This document shows positions 8,200-18,108 of a stretch of DNA of 64,000 nucleotides, one piece after another. The stretch covers positions 595,137-659,136 of the forward strand of contig NZ_AULD01000006.1 of the NCBI RefSeq assembly GCF_000425105.1. The letters are read 5' to 3'. The stretch's first letter is position 1, and each line of letters opens with the position of its first letter. Origin of the DNA: Agrococcus lahaulensis DSM 17612 (GTDB lineage Bacteria; Actinomycetota; Actinomycetes; Actinomycetales; Microbacteriaceae). Below the pieces are notes generated by a model that worked only from the letters and a program-made list of their open reading frames with translations, did not search any database and was not told the origin of the DNA. Made by a program: the position numbers and the translations under genes.

Positions 8200-9863
8200 G
8201 CCTCGACGCCGCCCGCGCCTGGGCCGCGGCCGACCCCGACCCCGAGACCCGCGCGGAGCTCGAGGCGACGATCGCTGCCGCCGAGGCGGGCGACGAGGCC
8301 GCGATGGCCGAGGTGACGGATGCGTTCCGCGGCCGCTTGCAGTTCGGCACGGCGGGGCTGCGGGGCCGCATCGCCCCGGGCCCGAACCGCATGAACACGG
8401 TCGTCGTGCAGCAGGCCTCCGCGGGGCTCGCGCGCTACCTCGTCGATCGGGAGCCCTACCCCTCGGTCGTGATCGGCTGGGACGGGCGGCGCGGCTCGGA
8501 GCGCTTCGCGCGGGACGCCGCCGAGGTCTTCGCTGGCGCTGGCGTGCGGGCGATCCTGCTGCCGCGGCTGCTGCCGACGCCCGTCACCGCCTTCGCCGTG
8601 CGCCACCTCGGCGCGAGCGCGGGCGTCATGGTGACCGCGAGCCACAACCCGCCCGCCGACAACGGCTACAAGGTGTACCTCGGCGGCGCCGACGAGGGCA
8701 GCCAGATCGTGCCGCCCGCCGACGCCGAGATCGCCGCCCGCATCGTCGAGGCGGCCGCCGTGCCCGTGACCGAGTACCCGCGCGGCGAGCCGGAGGTCGC
8801 GGGCGAGGGCGTCTGGGAGTCGTACGTCGCGGCGACCGCTGCGATCGGCCAGCCCGACCAGGGCATGCCGGGCGCCGGCGGCCCCCGCGTCGTCTACACG
8901 CCGCTGCACGGCGTCGGCCTCGAGACGGTGCGCGCGGTGCTCGACGCCGCGGGCTTCCCGCCGGTGACGGTCGTGCCCGAGCAGGCCGAGCCCGACGGCG
9001 CGTTCCCGACCGTCGACTTCCCGAACCCGGAGGAGCCGGGCGCGCTCGACCTCGCGATGGCGCTCGCCACGGCGGAGGGCGCCGAGCTCATCCTCGCGAA
9101 CGACCCCGACGCCGACCGGCTCGCGGTCGCGGCGCCGGATGCGTCGGCGCCGGCCGGCTGGCGGATGCTCACGGGCAACGAGGTCGGCCTGCTGCTCGGC
9201 TGGGACGCCGCGCGCGCGGCGCGCGGGCACGGCGTGCTCGCCGCCTCGATCGTCTCCTCCCCCGGCCTCGGCGTCATCGCCGAGGCGCACGGGCTCGAGT
9301 TCGTGCAGACCCTTACGGGCTTCAAGTGGGTCTCGCGCGTGCCCGGGCTCGTCTACGGCTACGAGGAGGCGCTCGGCTACCTCGTGAACCCGGGCACCGT
9401 GCGCGACAAGGACGGCATCTCGGCGCTCGTGCGCATCCTCACGCTCGCGAGCGAGCTGCACGAGCGGGGCTCGTCGCTCGCCGAGGAGCTGCTCGCGCTC
9501 GCGGCCGAGTTCGGCGCGTTCGAGTCGGGTCAGGTGAGCGTGCGGGTCACCGACCTCGCGCGCATCCCCGCGCTCATGGCCGCGCTGCGCCAGGCGCCGC
9601 CGACCGAGCTCGCCGGCGCGGCCGTGGTCGCGGCCGACGACCTCGCGCTGCCCGAGCACGGCTCGATCGGCGACATCCTGCGCTTCACGCTCGACGACGG
9701 CTCGCGCGTCATGGTGCGGCCGAGCGGCACCGAGCCGAAGCTCAAGGTCTACATCGACGCGACGTCGACCGACGGCCCGCCCGCGGCGCGCGTGCGCGCG
9801 GCGCGCGAGCGGGTCGCGGCGATCGCCGATGCGGTGCGGCCGCTGCTGGCGCGCTGGAGCTGA
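8196..9863 (+). CDS. Phosphohexomutase-family enzyme (PMM/PGM, possible phosphopentomutase)
   Basis: 555 residues of the alpha-D-phosphohexomutase superfamily. The phosphoserine loop is VTASHNPPADNGYKVY, the metal loop NDPDADRLAV, the sugar-specificity loop around GYEEALGYLV, and the C-terminal phosphate loop RPSGTEPKLK. It shares an ATGA overlap with the purine nucleoside phosphorylase gene. In M. tuberculosis the equivalent neighbour of the phosphorylase is called PmmB, but the context (phosphorylases releasing ribose-1- and deoxyribose-1-phosphate, no separate deoB here) makes phosphopentomutase activity a reasonable inference. Glucose-1-phosphate/glucose-6-phosphate mutation is the alternative. 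Confidence 0.9.
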   Translation: MSLDAARAWAAADPDPETRAELEATIAAAEAGDEAAMAEVTDAFRGRLQFGTAGLRGRIAPGPNRMNTVVVQQASAGLARYLVDREPYPSVVIGWDGRRGSERFARDAAEVFAGAGVRAILLPRLLPTPVTAFAVRHLGASAGVMVTASHNPPADNGYKVYLGGADEGSQIVPPADAEIAARIVEAAAVPVTEYPRGEPEVAGEGVWESYVAATAAIGQPDQGMPGAGGPRVVYTPLHGVGLETVRAVLDAAGFPPVTVVPEQAEPDGAFPTVDFPNPEEPGALDLAMALATAEGAELILANDPDADRLAVAAPDASAPAGWRMLTGNEVGLLLGWDAARAARGHGVLAASIVSSPGLGVIAEAHGLEFVQTLTGFKWVSRVPGLVYGYEEALGYLVNPGTVRDKDGISALVRILTLASELHERGSSLAEELLALAAEFGAFESGQVSVRVTDLARIPALMAALRQAPPTELAGAAVVAADDLALPEHGSIGDILRFTLDDGSRVMVRPSGTEPKLKVYIDATSTDGPPAARVRAARERVAAIADAVRPLLARWS

Positions 9864-9929
9864 AGCCGGAGACCCTCTCGGGTCTCCGGCGCGACGCCAG
9901 CGCCCCGGCCCGTCCCGGGCCGGGTTCCC
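9856..9929. repeat. Paired-hairpin terminator element, copy B
   Basis: The first hairpin is CCGGAGACCC / GGGTCTCCGG with loop TCTC (9866-9889). The second is CCCGGCCCG / CGGGCCGGG around the same TCC loop as copy A. The joining CGCGACGCCAGCGCC and the flanks GGAGCTGAA and TTCCC are also shared with copy A (6678-6753). It lies between convergent genes, containing the TGA of the mutase gene (9861-9863) and ending at the stop of the EIIA gene. Confidence 0.8.
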
Positions 9930-10366
9930 TACCGGCGCAGCGCCGCGATCGCCTCGTCGCGGGTCGACGCAGCCGCGACGGCGTCCGCCACCCCGTCGCC
10001 GTCGAGCGCGTTCGCGAGCTCGGCGAGCATCCGCAAGTGGCGCTTGGGGCTCGTCGCGGCGATCCCGATGACGACTCGCACGGGGTCGTGGTGCGGATGG
10101 CCGAACGCGACCGGCTCGTCGAGCACGACGATCGCCAGCGCATCGCGGCGCACGACCGCGCTCGGCCGCGCGTGCGGCACGGCGACCCCGGGCGCGACGA
10201 CGCAGTACGGTCCGGCCTGCTCGATCTGCTGCACGAGCTCGTCGACGTAGGCGCGACCCACGGATCGCGCGGTCACGAGGTCGACCCCCGCGGCGCGCAC
10301 GGCGGCGCGCCAGTCGGCGGCGTGCACCCCGGGCGAGAACGTCGCCTCGTCGAGCGGCAGCGTCAT
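9929..10366 (-). CDS. PTS EIIA component (fructose/mannitol type)
   Basis: 145 residues with the PTS_EIIA_2 pattern. The phosphorylated histidine lies in APGVAVPHARP, followed by the conserved hydrophobic strand ALAIVVLDEPVAFG and by VRVVIGIAATSPKRHLRML. No EIIB or EIIC gene is next to it; enzyme I is 21 kb away at 31248-32906. Its ATG overlaps the adenosine deaminase stop by four bases (ATGA), so it is co-translated with a nucleoside-degrading enzyme. It could serve a distant sugar permease or act as a regulatory PTS protein like PtsN; the sequence does not decide. Confidence 0.88.
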   Translation of the reverse strand: MTLPLDEATFSPGVHAADWRAAVRAAGVDLVTARSVGRAYVDELVQQIEQAGPYCVVAPGVAVPHARPSAVVRRDALAIVVLDEPVAFGHPHHDPVRVVIGIAATSPKRHLRMLAELANALDGDGVADAVAAASTRDEAIAALRR

Positions 10367-11469
10367 CGGAGGTCGTCGAAGCCGTCGGCGATCTCGTCCG
10401 CGAGCTCCTCCCGCTCCTCGAGCGAGCAGAAGGCGCCGGCGACGGCGTTCTGCGTCACCTCCTCGAGGTCGTCGAGGTCCCACTCGAACGTCTCGACCAT
10501 GAGCCCGAGCTCGCGCGTGAGCGTCGTGCCCGACTGCAGGCGGTTGTCGGGGTTGACGGTGACGGCGAAGCCGAGCTGCAGGAGCAGGTCGATCGGGTGG
10601 TCCTCGAGCGAGTCGCCCCACTGCGCGATCGTGCCGGTCTGCAGGTTGGAGCTCGGGCTCAGCTCGAGCGGGATCTGCCGGTCCTTCACCCACTCGGCGA
10701 GCTCGCCGAGCCGCACGACGATCGCGTCGTCCCGCTCCTGCTCGACCTCGATGTCCTCCGCGATGCGCGTGCCGTGCCCGAGCCGCAGCGCGCGCCCGGC
10801 GAAGAGCGCGTCGGCGATGCTCGCGAGGCCGTCGCCCTCGCCCGCGTGCACCGTCGCCGGGAAGTGCGCCCTCGCGAGCCGGTCGAAGGCCGAGGCGAGC
10901 CGCGACGGCGGGAAGCCCGCCTCGGGCCCGGCGATGTCGAAGCCGACCGCCCCCTTGTCGCGATGCCGGAGCGCGAGCTCGGCGATCTCGTCGGCGCGGT
11001 CGAGGTGCCGCATCGCGCTGATGAGCTGGCCGACGCGGATCCCGCGGCCGTGCGACTCGACGAGCTCGATCGCCTCGTCGATGCCGGCCTGCACCGCCTC
11101 GACCGCCTGGTCGAGCGAGAGCCCGCGCTGCAGGTGCTGCTCGGGCGCCCAGCGGATCTCGCCGTAGACGACGCCGTCCTCCGCGAGGTCGAGCACGAAC
11201 TCCTTCGCGACCCGGTGCAGCCCGTGCTCGGTCTGCATGACGGCGGTCGTGATGTCGAAGGTCTTGAGGTACTCGGGCAGCGATCCCGAGTTCGACTGCG
11301 CGGCGAACCACGCGGCGAGCGCATCCGCATCGGACGCGGGGAGCTCGAGGCCGATCTCGTCGGCGAGCTCGAGCACCGTCGGCGGCCGGAGTCCCCCGTC
11401 GAGGTGGTCGTGCAGGCTGACCTTGGGCAGCGTCTGGATGTCGACGCCGTCGACCTCGTACCGGCTCAT
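10363..11469 (-). CDS. add: Adenosine deaminase
   Basis: 368 residues. It deaminates adenosine and deoxyadenosine to inosine and deoxyinosine, feeding the purine nucleoside phosphorylase. Metal and catalytic motifs are present: KVSLHDHLDGG (zinc HxH), the TVHAGEG histidine with catalytic Glu, RLGHGTR, and LSPSSNLQTG / VTVNPDNR in place of the usual TDDP aspartates. ATG 11469 is preceded by a strong ribosome site GGAGGCGGA, which decides it over an in-frame ATG 14 codons upstream. A TACGAT box (complement of 11503-11508) gives a leader of about 30 bases. The gene overlaps the EIIA gene by ATGA. Confidence 0.95.
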   Translation of the reverse strand: MSRYEVDGVDIQTLPKVSLHDHLDGGLRPPTVLELADEIGLELPASDADALAAWFAAQSNSGSLPEYLKTFDITTAVMQTEHGLHRVAKEFVLDLAEDGVVYGEIRWAPEQHLQRGLSLDQAVEAVQAGIDEAIELVESHGRGIRVGQLISAMRHLDRADEIAELALRHRDKGAVGFDIAGPEAGFPPSRLASAFDRLARAHFPATVHAGEGDGLASIADALFAGRALRLGHGTRIAEDIEVEQERDDAIVVRLGELAEWVKDRQIPLELSPSSNLQTGTIAQWGDSLEDHPIDLLLQLGFAVTVNPDNRLQSGTTLTRELGLMVETFEWDLDDLEEVTQNAVAGAFCSLEEREELADEIADGFDDLR

Positions 11470-11535
11470 TCCGCCTCCGTCATCGGGGTGCATTGAGCCT
11501 CGATCGTATCGGCCGGGGCCGCGCCGCGGCATGCC

Positions 11536-11556
11536 GCCGCGATCCGCGCTCGCGGC
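11536..11556 (-). terminator. Hairpin downstream of DUF4190 gene
   Basis: Seven-bp stem GCCGCGA / TCGCGGC with a seven-base loop, five bases past the stop of the minus-strand DUF4190 gene. There is no clear T-run. Confidence 0.45.
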
Positions 11557-11560
11557 AGCG

Positions 11561-11896
11561 TCAGGCGCCCGACGCGGCGAGCCCGATCGCGGCGAGGATG
11601 AGGCCGCCCGCGACGATCCACAGCAGCGCCCACAGGACGAGCATCGCGACGCTCAGCCAGATGCCCCACAGCGCCATCGCGCGTCCCGCCGGCTCCCGCT
11701 TGCGCGCGAGGACGCCGACGATGATGCCCGCGATCGGCACGAGGATCGAGCCGCCGATGAAGATCGACGCGAGGCCGAGCACGAGCGCGACGACGCTGAG
11801 CGTCTTCGGCTGCGACGTGCCGTAGGCGGCGCCCGCGGGCTGCGTGGTGTCGCCGACGTAGGCGCTGCTCGGGCGGTTCAGCTGGGGATCGGTCAC
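11561..11896 (-). CDS. DUF4190 small membrane protein
   Basis: 111 residues. A polar, Pro/Thr-rich N-terminal 30 residues (cytosolic or outside) is followed by two transmembrane segments: VVALVLGLASIFIGGSILVPIAGIIVGVLA split by a small turn, and WGIWLSVAMLVLWALLWIVAGG. The pattern L-G-x2-S-...-P-I-A-G-I...LA-RKR is that of DUF4190/DUF4352-type actinobacterial membrane proteins. The start is a GTG at 11896 with GAGGAG eight bases upstream. It lies between the deoA and add genes on the same strand but with its own flanking hairpins. No function is known. Confidence 0.85.
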   Translation of the reverse strand: MTDPQLNRPSSAYVGDTTQPAGAAYGTSQPKTLSVVALVLGLASIFIGGSILVPIAGIIVGVLARKREPAGRAMALWGIWLSVAMLVLWALLWIVAGGLILAAIGLAASGA

Positions 11897-11970
11897 GACT
11901 GGCTCCTCACGGCGTGGTGACAGGTGCGGATGCGTCGAGCCAAGCAGGGCGCCCGGCGCGCGGCCTGGAC

Positions 11971-11987
11971 GGCGGCTGGGTGCCGCC
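11971..11987 (-). terminator. Weak hairpin after deoA
   Basis: GGCGGC / GCCGCC stem with loop TGGGT in the 147-base gap between the deoA stop (12044) and the DUF4190 start. GC-rich with no T-run, so only a candidate. Confidence 0.3.
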
Positions 11988-12043
11988 TCGGCGCCAGTCT
12001 CGCCGCCCTCGGGGAGCCGCGCAAGGTGCGGCGACCGCTGCCG

Positions 12044-13333
12044 TCAGGCGATGCGCTCCCGCACGATCGGCGGCACGTCGACGACCGTGCCCGGGGCGGC
12101 GAGCTCCCACGCGCCCTCGAGTGCCTCGAGCGCCCGCGGGATGCGGGTCTCGTCGTCGGCCGAGATCGTCCAGAGCGGATCGCCCTTGCGCACCGCGTCG
12201 CCCGGCTTGACGTGCAGGTCGATGCCGGCGGCGTGCACGACGGGGTCGCTCGCGCGGGCCCGCCCCGCGCCGAGCCGCCACGCGGCGATGCCGAACGGCA
12301 GCGCCTCCTGCCGCGCGAGCACGCCGTCGCGCTCGGCGACGACCGTGTGCGTCTCGTTCGCGACCGGGAGCGGGGCGTCGGGGTCGCCGTCCTGCGCGAG
12401 CACGAAGCGGCGCCAGACGTCCATCGCCCGGCCGTCGGCGAGCGCGGCCTCGACGTCCGCGTCGGGCTGGCCCACCGCATCCAGCATCTCGCGCGCGAGC
12501 GCGACCGTGAGCTCGACGACGTCGGCGGGCCCGCCGCCCGCGAGCACCTCGACCGACTCGCGCACCTCGTTCGCGTTGCCGATCGCGAGGCCGAGCGGCA
12601 CGTCCATCGTCGTGAGCAGCGCGCGGGTCTCGACGCCCGCGTCGCGGCCGAGCGCGACCATCGTCTCGGCGAGCTCCTTCGCGCGCTCGAACTCCTGCAT
12701 GAACGCGCCCGAGCCGAACTTCACGTCGAGCACGAGCGCGCCGGTGCCCTCGGCGATCTTCTTCGACATGATCGAGGATGCGATGAGCGGGATGGCCTCG
12801 ACGGTGCCGGTGATGTCGCGGAGCGCGTAGAGCCGCTTGTCGGCGGGCGCGAGCCCGGAGCCGGCCGCGCAGATCACGCCGCCGACGGTGCGGAGCTGTT
12901 CGAGCATCTCGTCGTTCGAGAGGTCTGCTCGCCAGCCGGGGATCGACTCGAGCTTGTCGAGCGTGCCACCCGTGTGGCCGAGGCCGCGGCCCGAGAGCTG
13001 CGGCACCGCGACGCCGAAGGCCGCGACGAGCGGCATGAGCGGGAGGGTGATCTTGTCGCCGACGCCGCCCGTGGAGTGCTTGTCGACCGTCGGCTTGTCG
13101 AGCGACGAGAAGTCCATGCGCTCGCCGGAGGCGATCATCGCGGTCGTGAGGTCGTGGATCTCGCGCCGCTCCATGCCGTTGAGCAGGATCGCCATCGTGA
13201 GCGCGGCCATCTGCGCGTCCTCGACGTAGCCGCGCGTATAGGCGTCGATGAGCCAGTCGATCTGCGCGGTCGAGAGCGCTCCCCCGTCGCGCTTCGTGCG
13301 GATGATGTCGACGGCGTCGAAGGCCTCAGCCAC
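12044..13333 (-). CDS. deoA: Thymidine (pyrimidine-nucleoside) phosphorylase
   Basis: 429 residues of the glycosyltransferase-3/pyrimidine phosphorylase family. The N-terminal helical domain has IIRTKRDGGALS; the phosphate-binding DKHSTGGVGDK, the conserved SGRGLGHTGGTLDKLESIPG and DVKFGSGAFM all stand in place, and a C-terminal PYNP domain follows. It converts thymidine and deoxyuridine with phosphate to base plus deoxyribose-1-phosphate. The GTG at 13333 is chosen because GGAGAGGGAG lies just upstream and it overlaps the cytidine deaminase stop by eight bases. Last gene of the importer-cdd-deoA unit. Confidence 0.95.
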   Translation of the reverse strand: MAEAFDAVDIIRTKRDGGALSTAQIDWLIDAYTRGYVEDAQMAALTMAILLNGMERREIHDLTTAMIASGERMDFSSLDKPTVDKHSTGGVGDKITLPLMPLVAAFGVAVPQLSGRGLGHTGGTLDKLESIPGWRADLSNDEMLEQLRTVGGVICAAGSGLAPADKRLYALRDITGTVEAIPLIASSIMSKKIAEGTGALVLDVKFGSGAFMQEFERAKELAETMVALGRDAGVETRALLTTMDVPLGLAIGNANEVRESVEVLAGGGPADVVELTVALAREMLDAVGQPDADVEAALADGRAMDVWRRFVLAQDGDPDAPLPVANETHTVVAERDGVLARQEALPFGIAAWRLGAGRARASDPVVHAAGIDLHVKPGDAVRKGDPLWTISADDETRIPRALEALEGAWELAAPGTVVDVPPIVRERIA

Positions 13334-13751
13334 GGTGCTCCCTCTCCTCGTGCTCTGCGTACTCGTCGAGCTGTGCCGGGCCGAACGCATCCGGCAGCAC
13401 CTCGGCCATCGTCCGGATGCCGCTCACGGTGTCGAGCAGCATGCCGGGCGCGGCGTGCTCGAAGAGCAGCTGCCGGCAGCGGCCGCACGGCATGAGCCGC
13501 TCGCCCGCGCCGTTGACGCATGCGAACGCGACGATCCGCCCGCCGCCGCCCATGACCATCGCGCTCACGAGCGAGCACTCCGCGCACAGCGTGACGCCGT
13601 AGGCGGCGTTCTCGATGTTCGCGCCCGCGACGATGCGGCCGTCGTCGACGAGCGCCGCGGCGCCCACCGGGAACCTCGAGTAGGGCACGTAGGCCCTCGC
13701 CGTCGCCGCGACCGCCGCGTCGTGCAGCGCCTGCCAGTCGATCTCAGCCAT
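13326..13751 (-). CDS. cdd: Cytidine deaminase
   Basis: 141 residues, the size of tetrameric zinc cytidine deaminases. The active site is complete: substrate motif YSRFPVGAA, GANIENAAYG, zinc Cys plus catalytic Glu in TLCAECS, and the second zinc pair in PCGRCRQ. It deaminates cytidine and deoxycytidine to uridine and deoxyuridine, which deoA then cleaves. The C-terminus has an acidic His/Glu tail not needed for catalysis. ATG 13751 is six bases from the stop of the importer permease; its own stop overlaps deoA. Confidence 0.96.
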   Translation of the reverse strand: MAEIDWQALHDAAVAATARAYVPYSRFPVGAAALVDDGRIVAGANIENAAYGVTLCAECSLVSAMVMGGGGRIVAFACVNGAGERLMPCGRCRQLLFEHAAPGMLLDTVSGIRTMAEVLPDAFGPAQLDEYAEHEEREHRG

Positions 13752-13757
13752 GGCCGC

Positions 13758-15046
13758 CTACTGCTTCACGTATGGCTTGCCGCTCGCCGCAGGCGCTCTC
13801 GACTGGCCGATGAAGCCGGCGACCGCGAGCAGCGTGATGACGTACGGGAGCATGAGCATGAACTCGCTCGGCACCGGCGAGCCGATCGCGCCGAGCGTCT
13901 GCTGCAGCGCCGAGGCGAAGCCGAACAGCAGCGCCGCCGCGGTCGCCTTGACGGGGTGCCACTGGCCGAAGATGACGGCCGCGAGGGCGATGTAGCCGAG
14001 GCCTGCGGTCATCTCGCGCGTGAAGGAGCCGTTCGAGTCGAGCGTGAAGTACGCGCCGCCGAGGCCGGCGACCGCGCCGGCGAGCGCGACGTTCCAGAAT
14101 CGCAGGCGGTTGACCTTGATGCCGACGGTGTCGGCGGCGAGCGGGTGCTCGCCGATCGCGCGCAGCCGCAGCCCCCACGTGGTCTTGAACAGGCCCCACG
14201 CGATGAGCGGCACGATGATGTACATCGCGTAGACGATGATCGACTGCTTGAACAGGGCCGGGCCGAGGAGCGGGATGCTCTCGAGCACGGGGATCGGGAG
14301 CTTCGGGAGCCGCGCGGGCGAGTTGAGCGCCGGGTTGTCGGTGAGCAGCGAGGAGTAGAGGAAGTTCGTCAGGCCCGCGACGAGCACGTTGAGCACGACG
14401 CCGACGATGACCTGCTCGACGAAGTAGCGGATCGCGAACACCGCGAGCACCATCGAGACGAGCACGCTCGCGAGCATCGCCGCGACGACGCCGACGATCG
14501 TCGAGCCGGTCGCCGAGGCGACGACCGCGCCGGTGAAGGCGCCGCCGAGCAGCTGCGCCTCGATCGCGATGTTGACGACGCCGGCGCGCTCGGAGAGCAC
14601 GCCGCCCATGGCGCCGAAGATGAGCGGCACCGAGAGGCCGACGGTCGCGAACAGCAGACCCGCGATCGGGATCATGGAGCCGGCGCCGGCCCAGGTGAGG
14701 AAGCCGACGACGAACAGCACGCCGAACACGATCGGCAGCCACGCGCCGAGCCGCCGCACGGTCGCGACCGCCCAGAACGAGAGCGCGGTGAGCGCCGCGA
14801 GCAGCACGACGACGACGACGCCGGTCGCGCGTGCCGGGAGCACCGCATCCGGGATCGCGAAGAAGTCCCCGCCCGATGCGAGCCGGAGCGTCGCGCTGCC
14901 GTCGCGGCCGAGCACGACGAGCAGCACGAGCGCGACGAGCGTGAGCACCGCGTAGGAGATCGGCGCCTTCCAGTGCTTGACGACGGCGCGCTCGAGCTCG
15001 ACCGTCTCGACCGTCGTGCCGTGAGCGGACGTGGTCTGCTGCGCGG

Positions 15047-15050
<4 letters not shown>
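13758..15050 (-). CDS. Nucleoside-type ABC importer permease 2
   Basis: 430 residues, BPD_transp_2 family (as in RbsC and the B. subtilis NupQ class). About ten transmembrane segments; the conserved NIAIEAQLLGGAF, VEQVIVGVVLNVL and RAIGEHPLAADTVGI segments mark the YufQ/NupQ side of the family. The N-terminal 30 residues are a polar cytosolic extension. The GTG at 15050 overlaps the stop of permease 1 (GTGA). It pairs with the permease at 15047-16453, the ATPase at 16450-17994 and the BMP lipoproteins to import nucleosides, which fits its place directly before cdd and deoA. Confidence 0.92.
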
Positions 15051-16449
<1,399 letters not shown>

Positions 16450-16453
<4 letters not shown>

Positions 16454-17994
16454 GCTGCGGCTCCCTTCACGGGGTCGGCGGTTCGGAGTCCGGCGGGGCG
16501 CTCGCCCGCCATCATGAGCCCGAGCGTGTCGCGGCTCGTGTCGGCGGGGACGATGCCGACGATCCCGCCGCGGTACATGACCGCGATGCGATCGGCGAGC
16601 CCGACGACCTCGTCGAGCTCGGTCGAGACGACGATGACCGGGATGCCGGCGTCGCGCGTCGCGATGATCTGGCTGTGCACGAACTCGATCGAGCCGACGT
16701 CGAGGCCGCGGGTGGGCTGGGAGGCGACGAAGAGCGCGAGCGGGCGGCCGAGCTCGCGCGCGAGCACGACCTTCTGCTGGTTGCCGCCGGAGAGGGTGCC
16801 GACGGGCGTCTCGATGCTCTGCGCGCGGATGTCGAAGGCCGAGAGCTTCTCGCGCGCGAAGTCGTCGCGCGCGGCGCGGTCGATCGTGCCGCCGCGCACG
16901 AACGGCTCGCCGCGGTAGCGGTCGAGCATGAGGTTCTCGGCGATCGAGTACTCGCCGACGAGGCCGTCGACCTTGCGGTCCTCGGGGACGAAGCCGACGC
17001 CGGCGTCGAGCACCTCGCGCACGGAGTCGCCGAGCAGCTCGTTGCCGTTGAGGTCGATCGATCCGGTCGCGCGGTGCTGCAGGCCGAGGATCGCCTCGGT
17101 GAGCTCCGTCTGCCCGTTGCCCTGCACGCCGGCGATGCAGAGCACCTCGCCGCCCTGCACCGTGAACGAGACGTCGTTGACGACCTTCTGGCCGATCGCA
17201 TCGAGCACCGTGAGGTTCGAGACCTGCAGTCGGTTGTCGGTGAGCACCGGCGGCTGCTTCTGCACGGTCAGCTCGACCGGGCGGCCGACCATCATCGAGG
17301 CGAGCTCGGTGCTCGAGGAGTCGGGGCTCGCCTCGCCGACGACCTTGCCGAGCCGGATGACCGTGATGCGGTCGGCGATCGCGCGCACCTCGCGCAGCTT
17401 GTGGGTGATGAAGACGATCGCGGTGCCCTCGTCGCGGAGCTGCTGCATGATCGCCATGAGCTCGTCGGTCTCCTGCGGAGTGAGCACGGCGGTCGGCTCG
17501 TCGAAGACGAGCACCTTGGCGTCCTGCGAGAGGGCCTTGATGATCTCGACGCGCTGCTGCACGCCGACCGGGAGGTCCTCGATGCGCGCGTCGGGGTCGA
17601 TGTGGAAGCCGAAGCGCTGCGAGATCTCGCGCACCTTCTCGCGCGCGCCGCCGAGGCCGCCGAGCGCGCGCTCGTGGCCGAGCAGCACGTTCTCGGCGAC
17701 GGTGAAGACGGGGATGAGCATGAAGTGCTGGTGCACCATGCCGATGCCCGCGCGCATCGCGTCGCCCGGGCCGGCGAAGCGCTGCACCTCTCCGTCGAGC
17801 ACGATCTCGCCCTCGTCGGCCTGGTAGAGGCCGTAGAGCACGTTCATGAGGGTCGACTTGCCCGCGCCGTTCTCGCCGAGCAGGCAGTGGATCTCGCCGG
17901 CGCGCACCTCGAGGTCGATGTGATCGTTGGCGGTGAGCGCGCCGAAGCGCTTGGTGATCCCCCGCAGGGCGAGGGTCGGGTGCTCGAGGGTCAT
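16450..17994 (-). CDS. Nucleoside-type ABC importer ATPase (two NBDs)
   Basis: 514 residues with two ABC domains in one chain, the arrangement of RbsA, MglA and NupO. Domain 1 has a full Walker A (LLGENGAGKST, about 38-48), a divergent signature LPVGVQQRVEI and Walker B VLVFDEPTAVLT. Domain 2 has the usual atypical P-loop AGVQGNGQTEL and signature LSGGNQQKVVLARE. ATG 17994 has GGAAGG just upstream. Energises import of the ligand delivered by the BMP lipoproteins. The hairpin at 18061-18092 separates it from the binding-protein gene. Confidence 0.95.
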
Positions 17995-18060
17995 GTGCCT
18001 TCCTCCGACGACGCTGACGACGAGTCGAATGTACTGGGGTGCGGGCGGGCCCGCTCACGC

Positions 18061-18092
18061 GCATGGGGGCCGACGAGAGCCGGCCCCCATGC
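18061..18092 (-). terminator. Intercistronic stem-loop after the binding-protein gene
   Basis: A 12-bp stem GCATGGGGGCCG / CGGCCCCCATGC with an eight-base loop, 17 bases past the BMP1 stop and 67 bases before the ATPase start. Such stem-loops often partly terminate or stabilise the 3' end of binding-protein mRNA, giving more binding protein than transporter. Confidence 0.75.
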
Positions 18093-18108
18093 TCGTGCGG
18101 AGCGAGTC

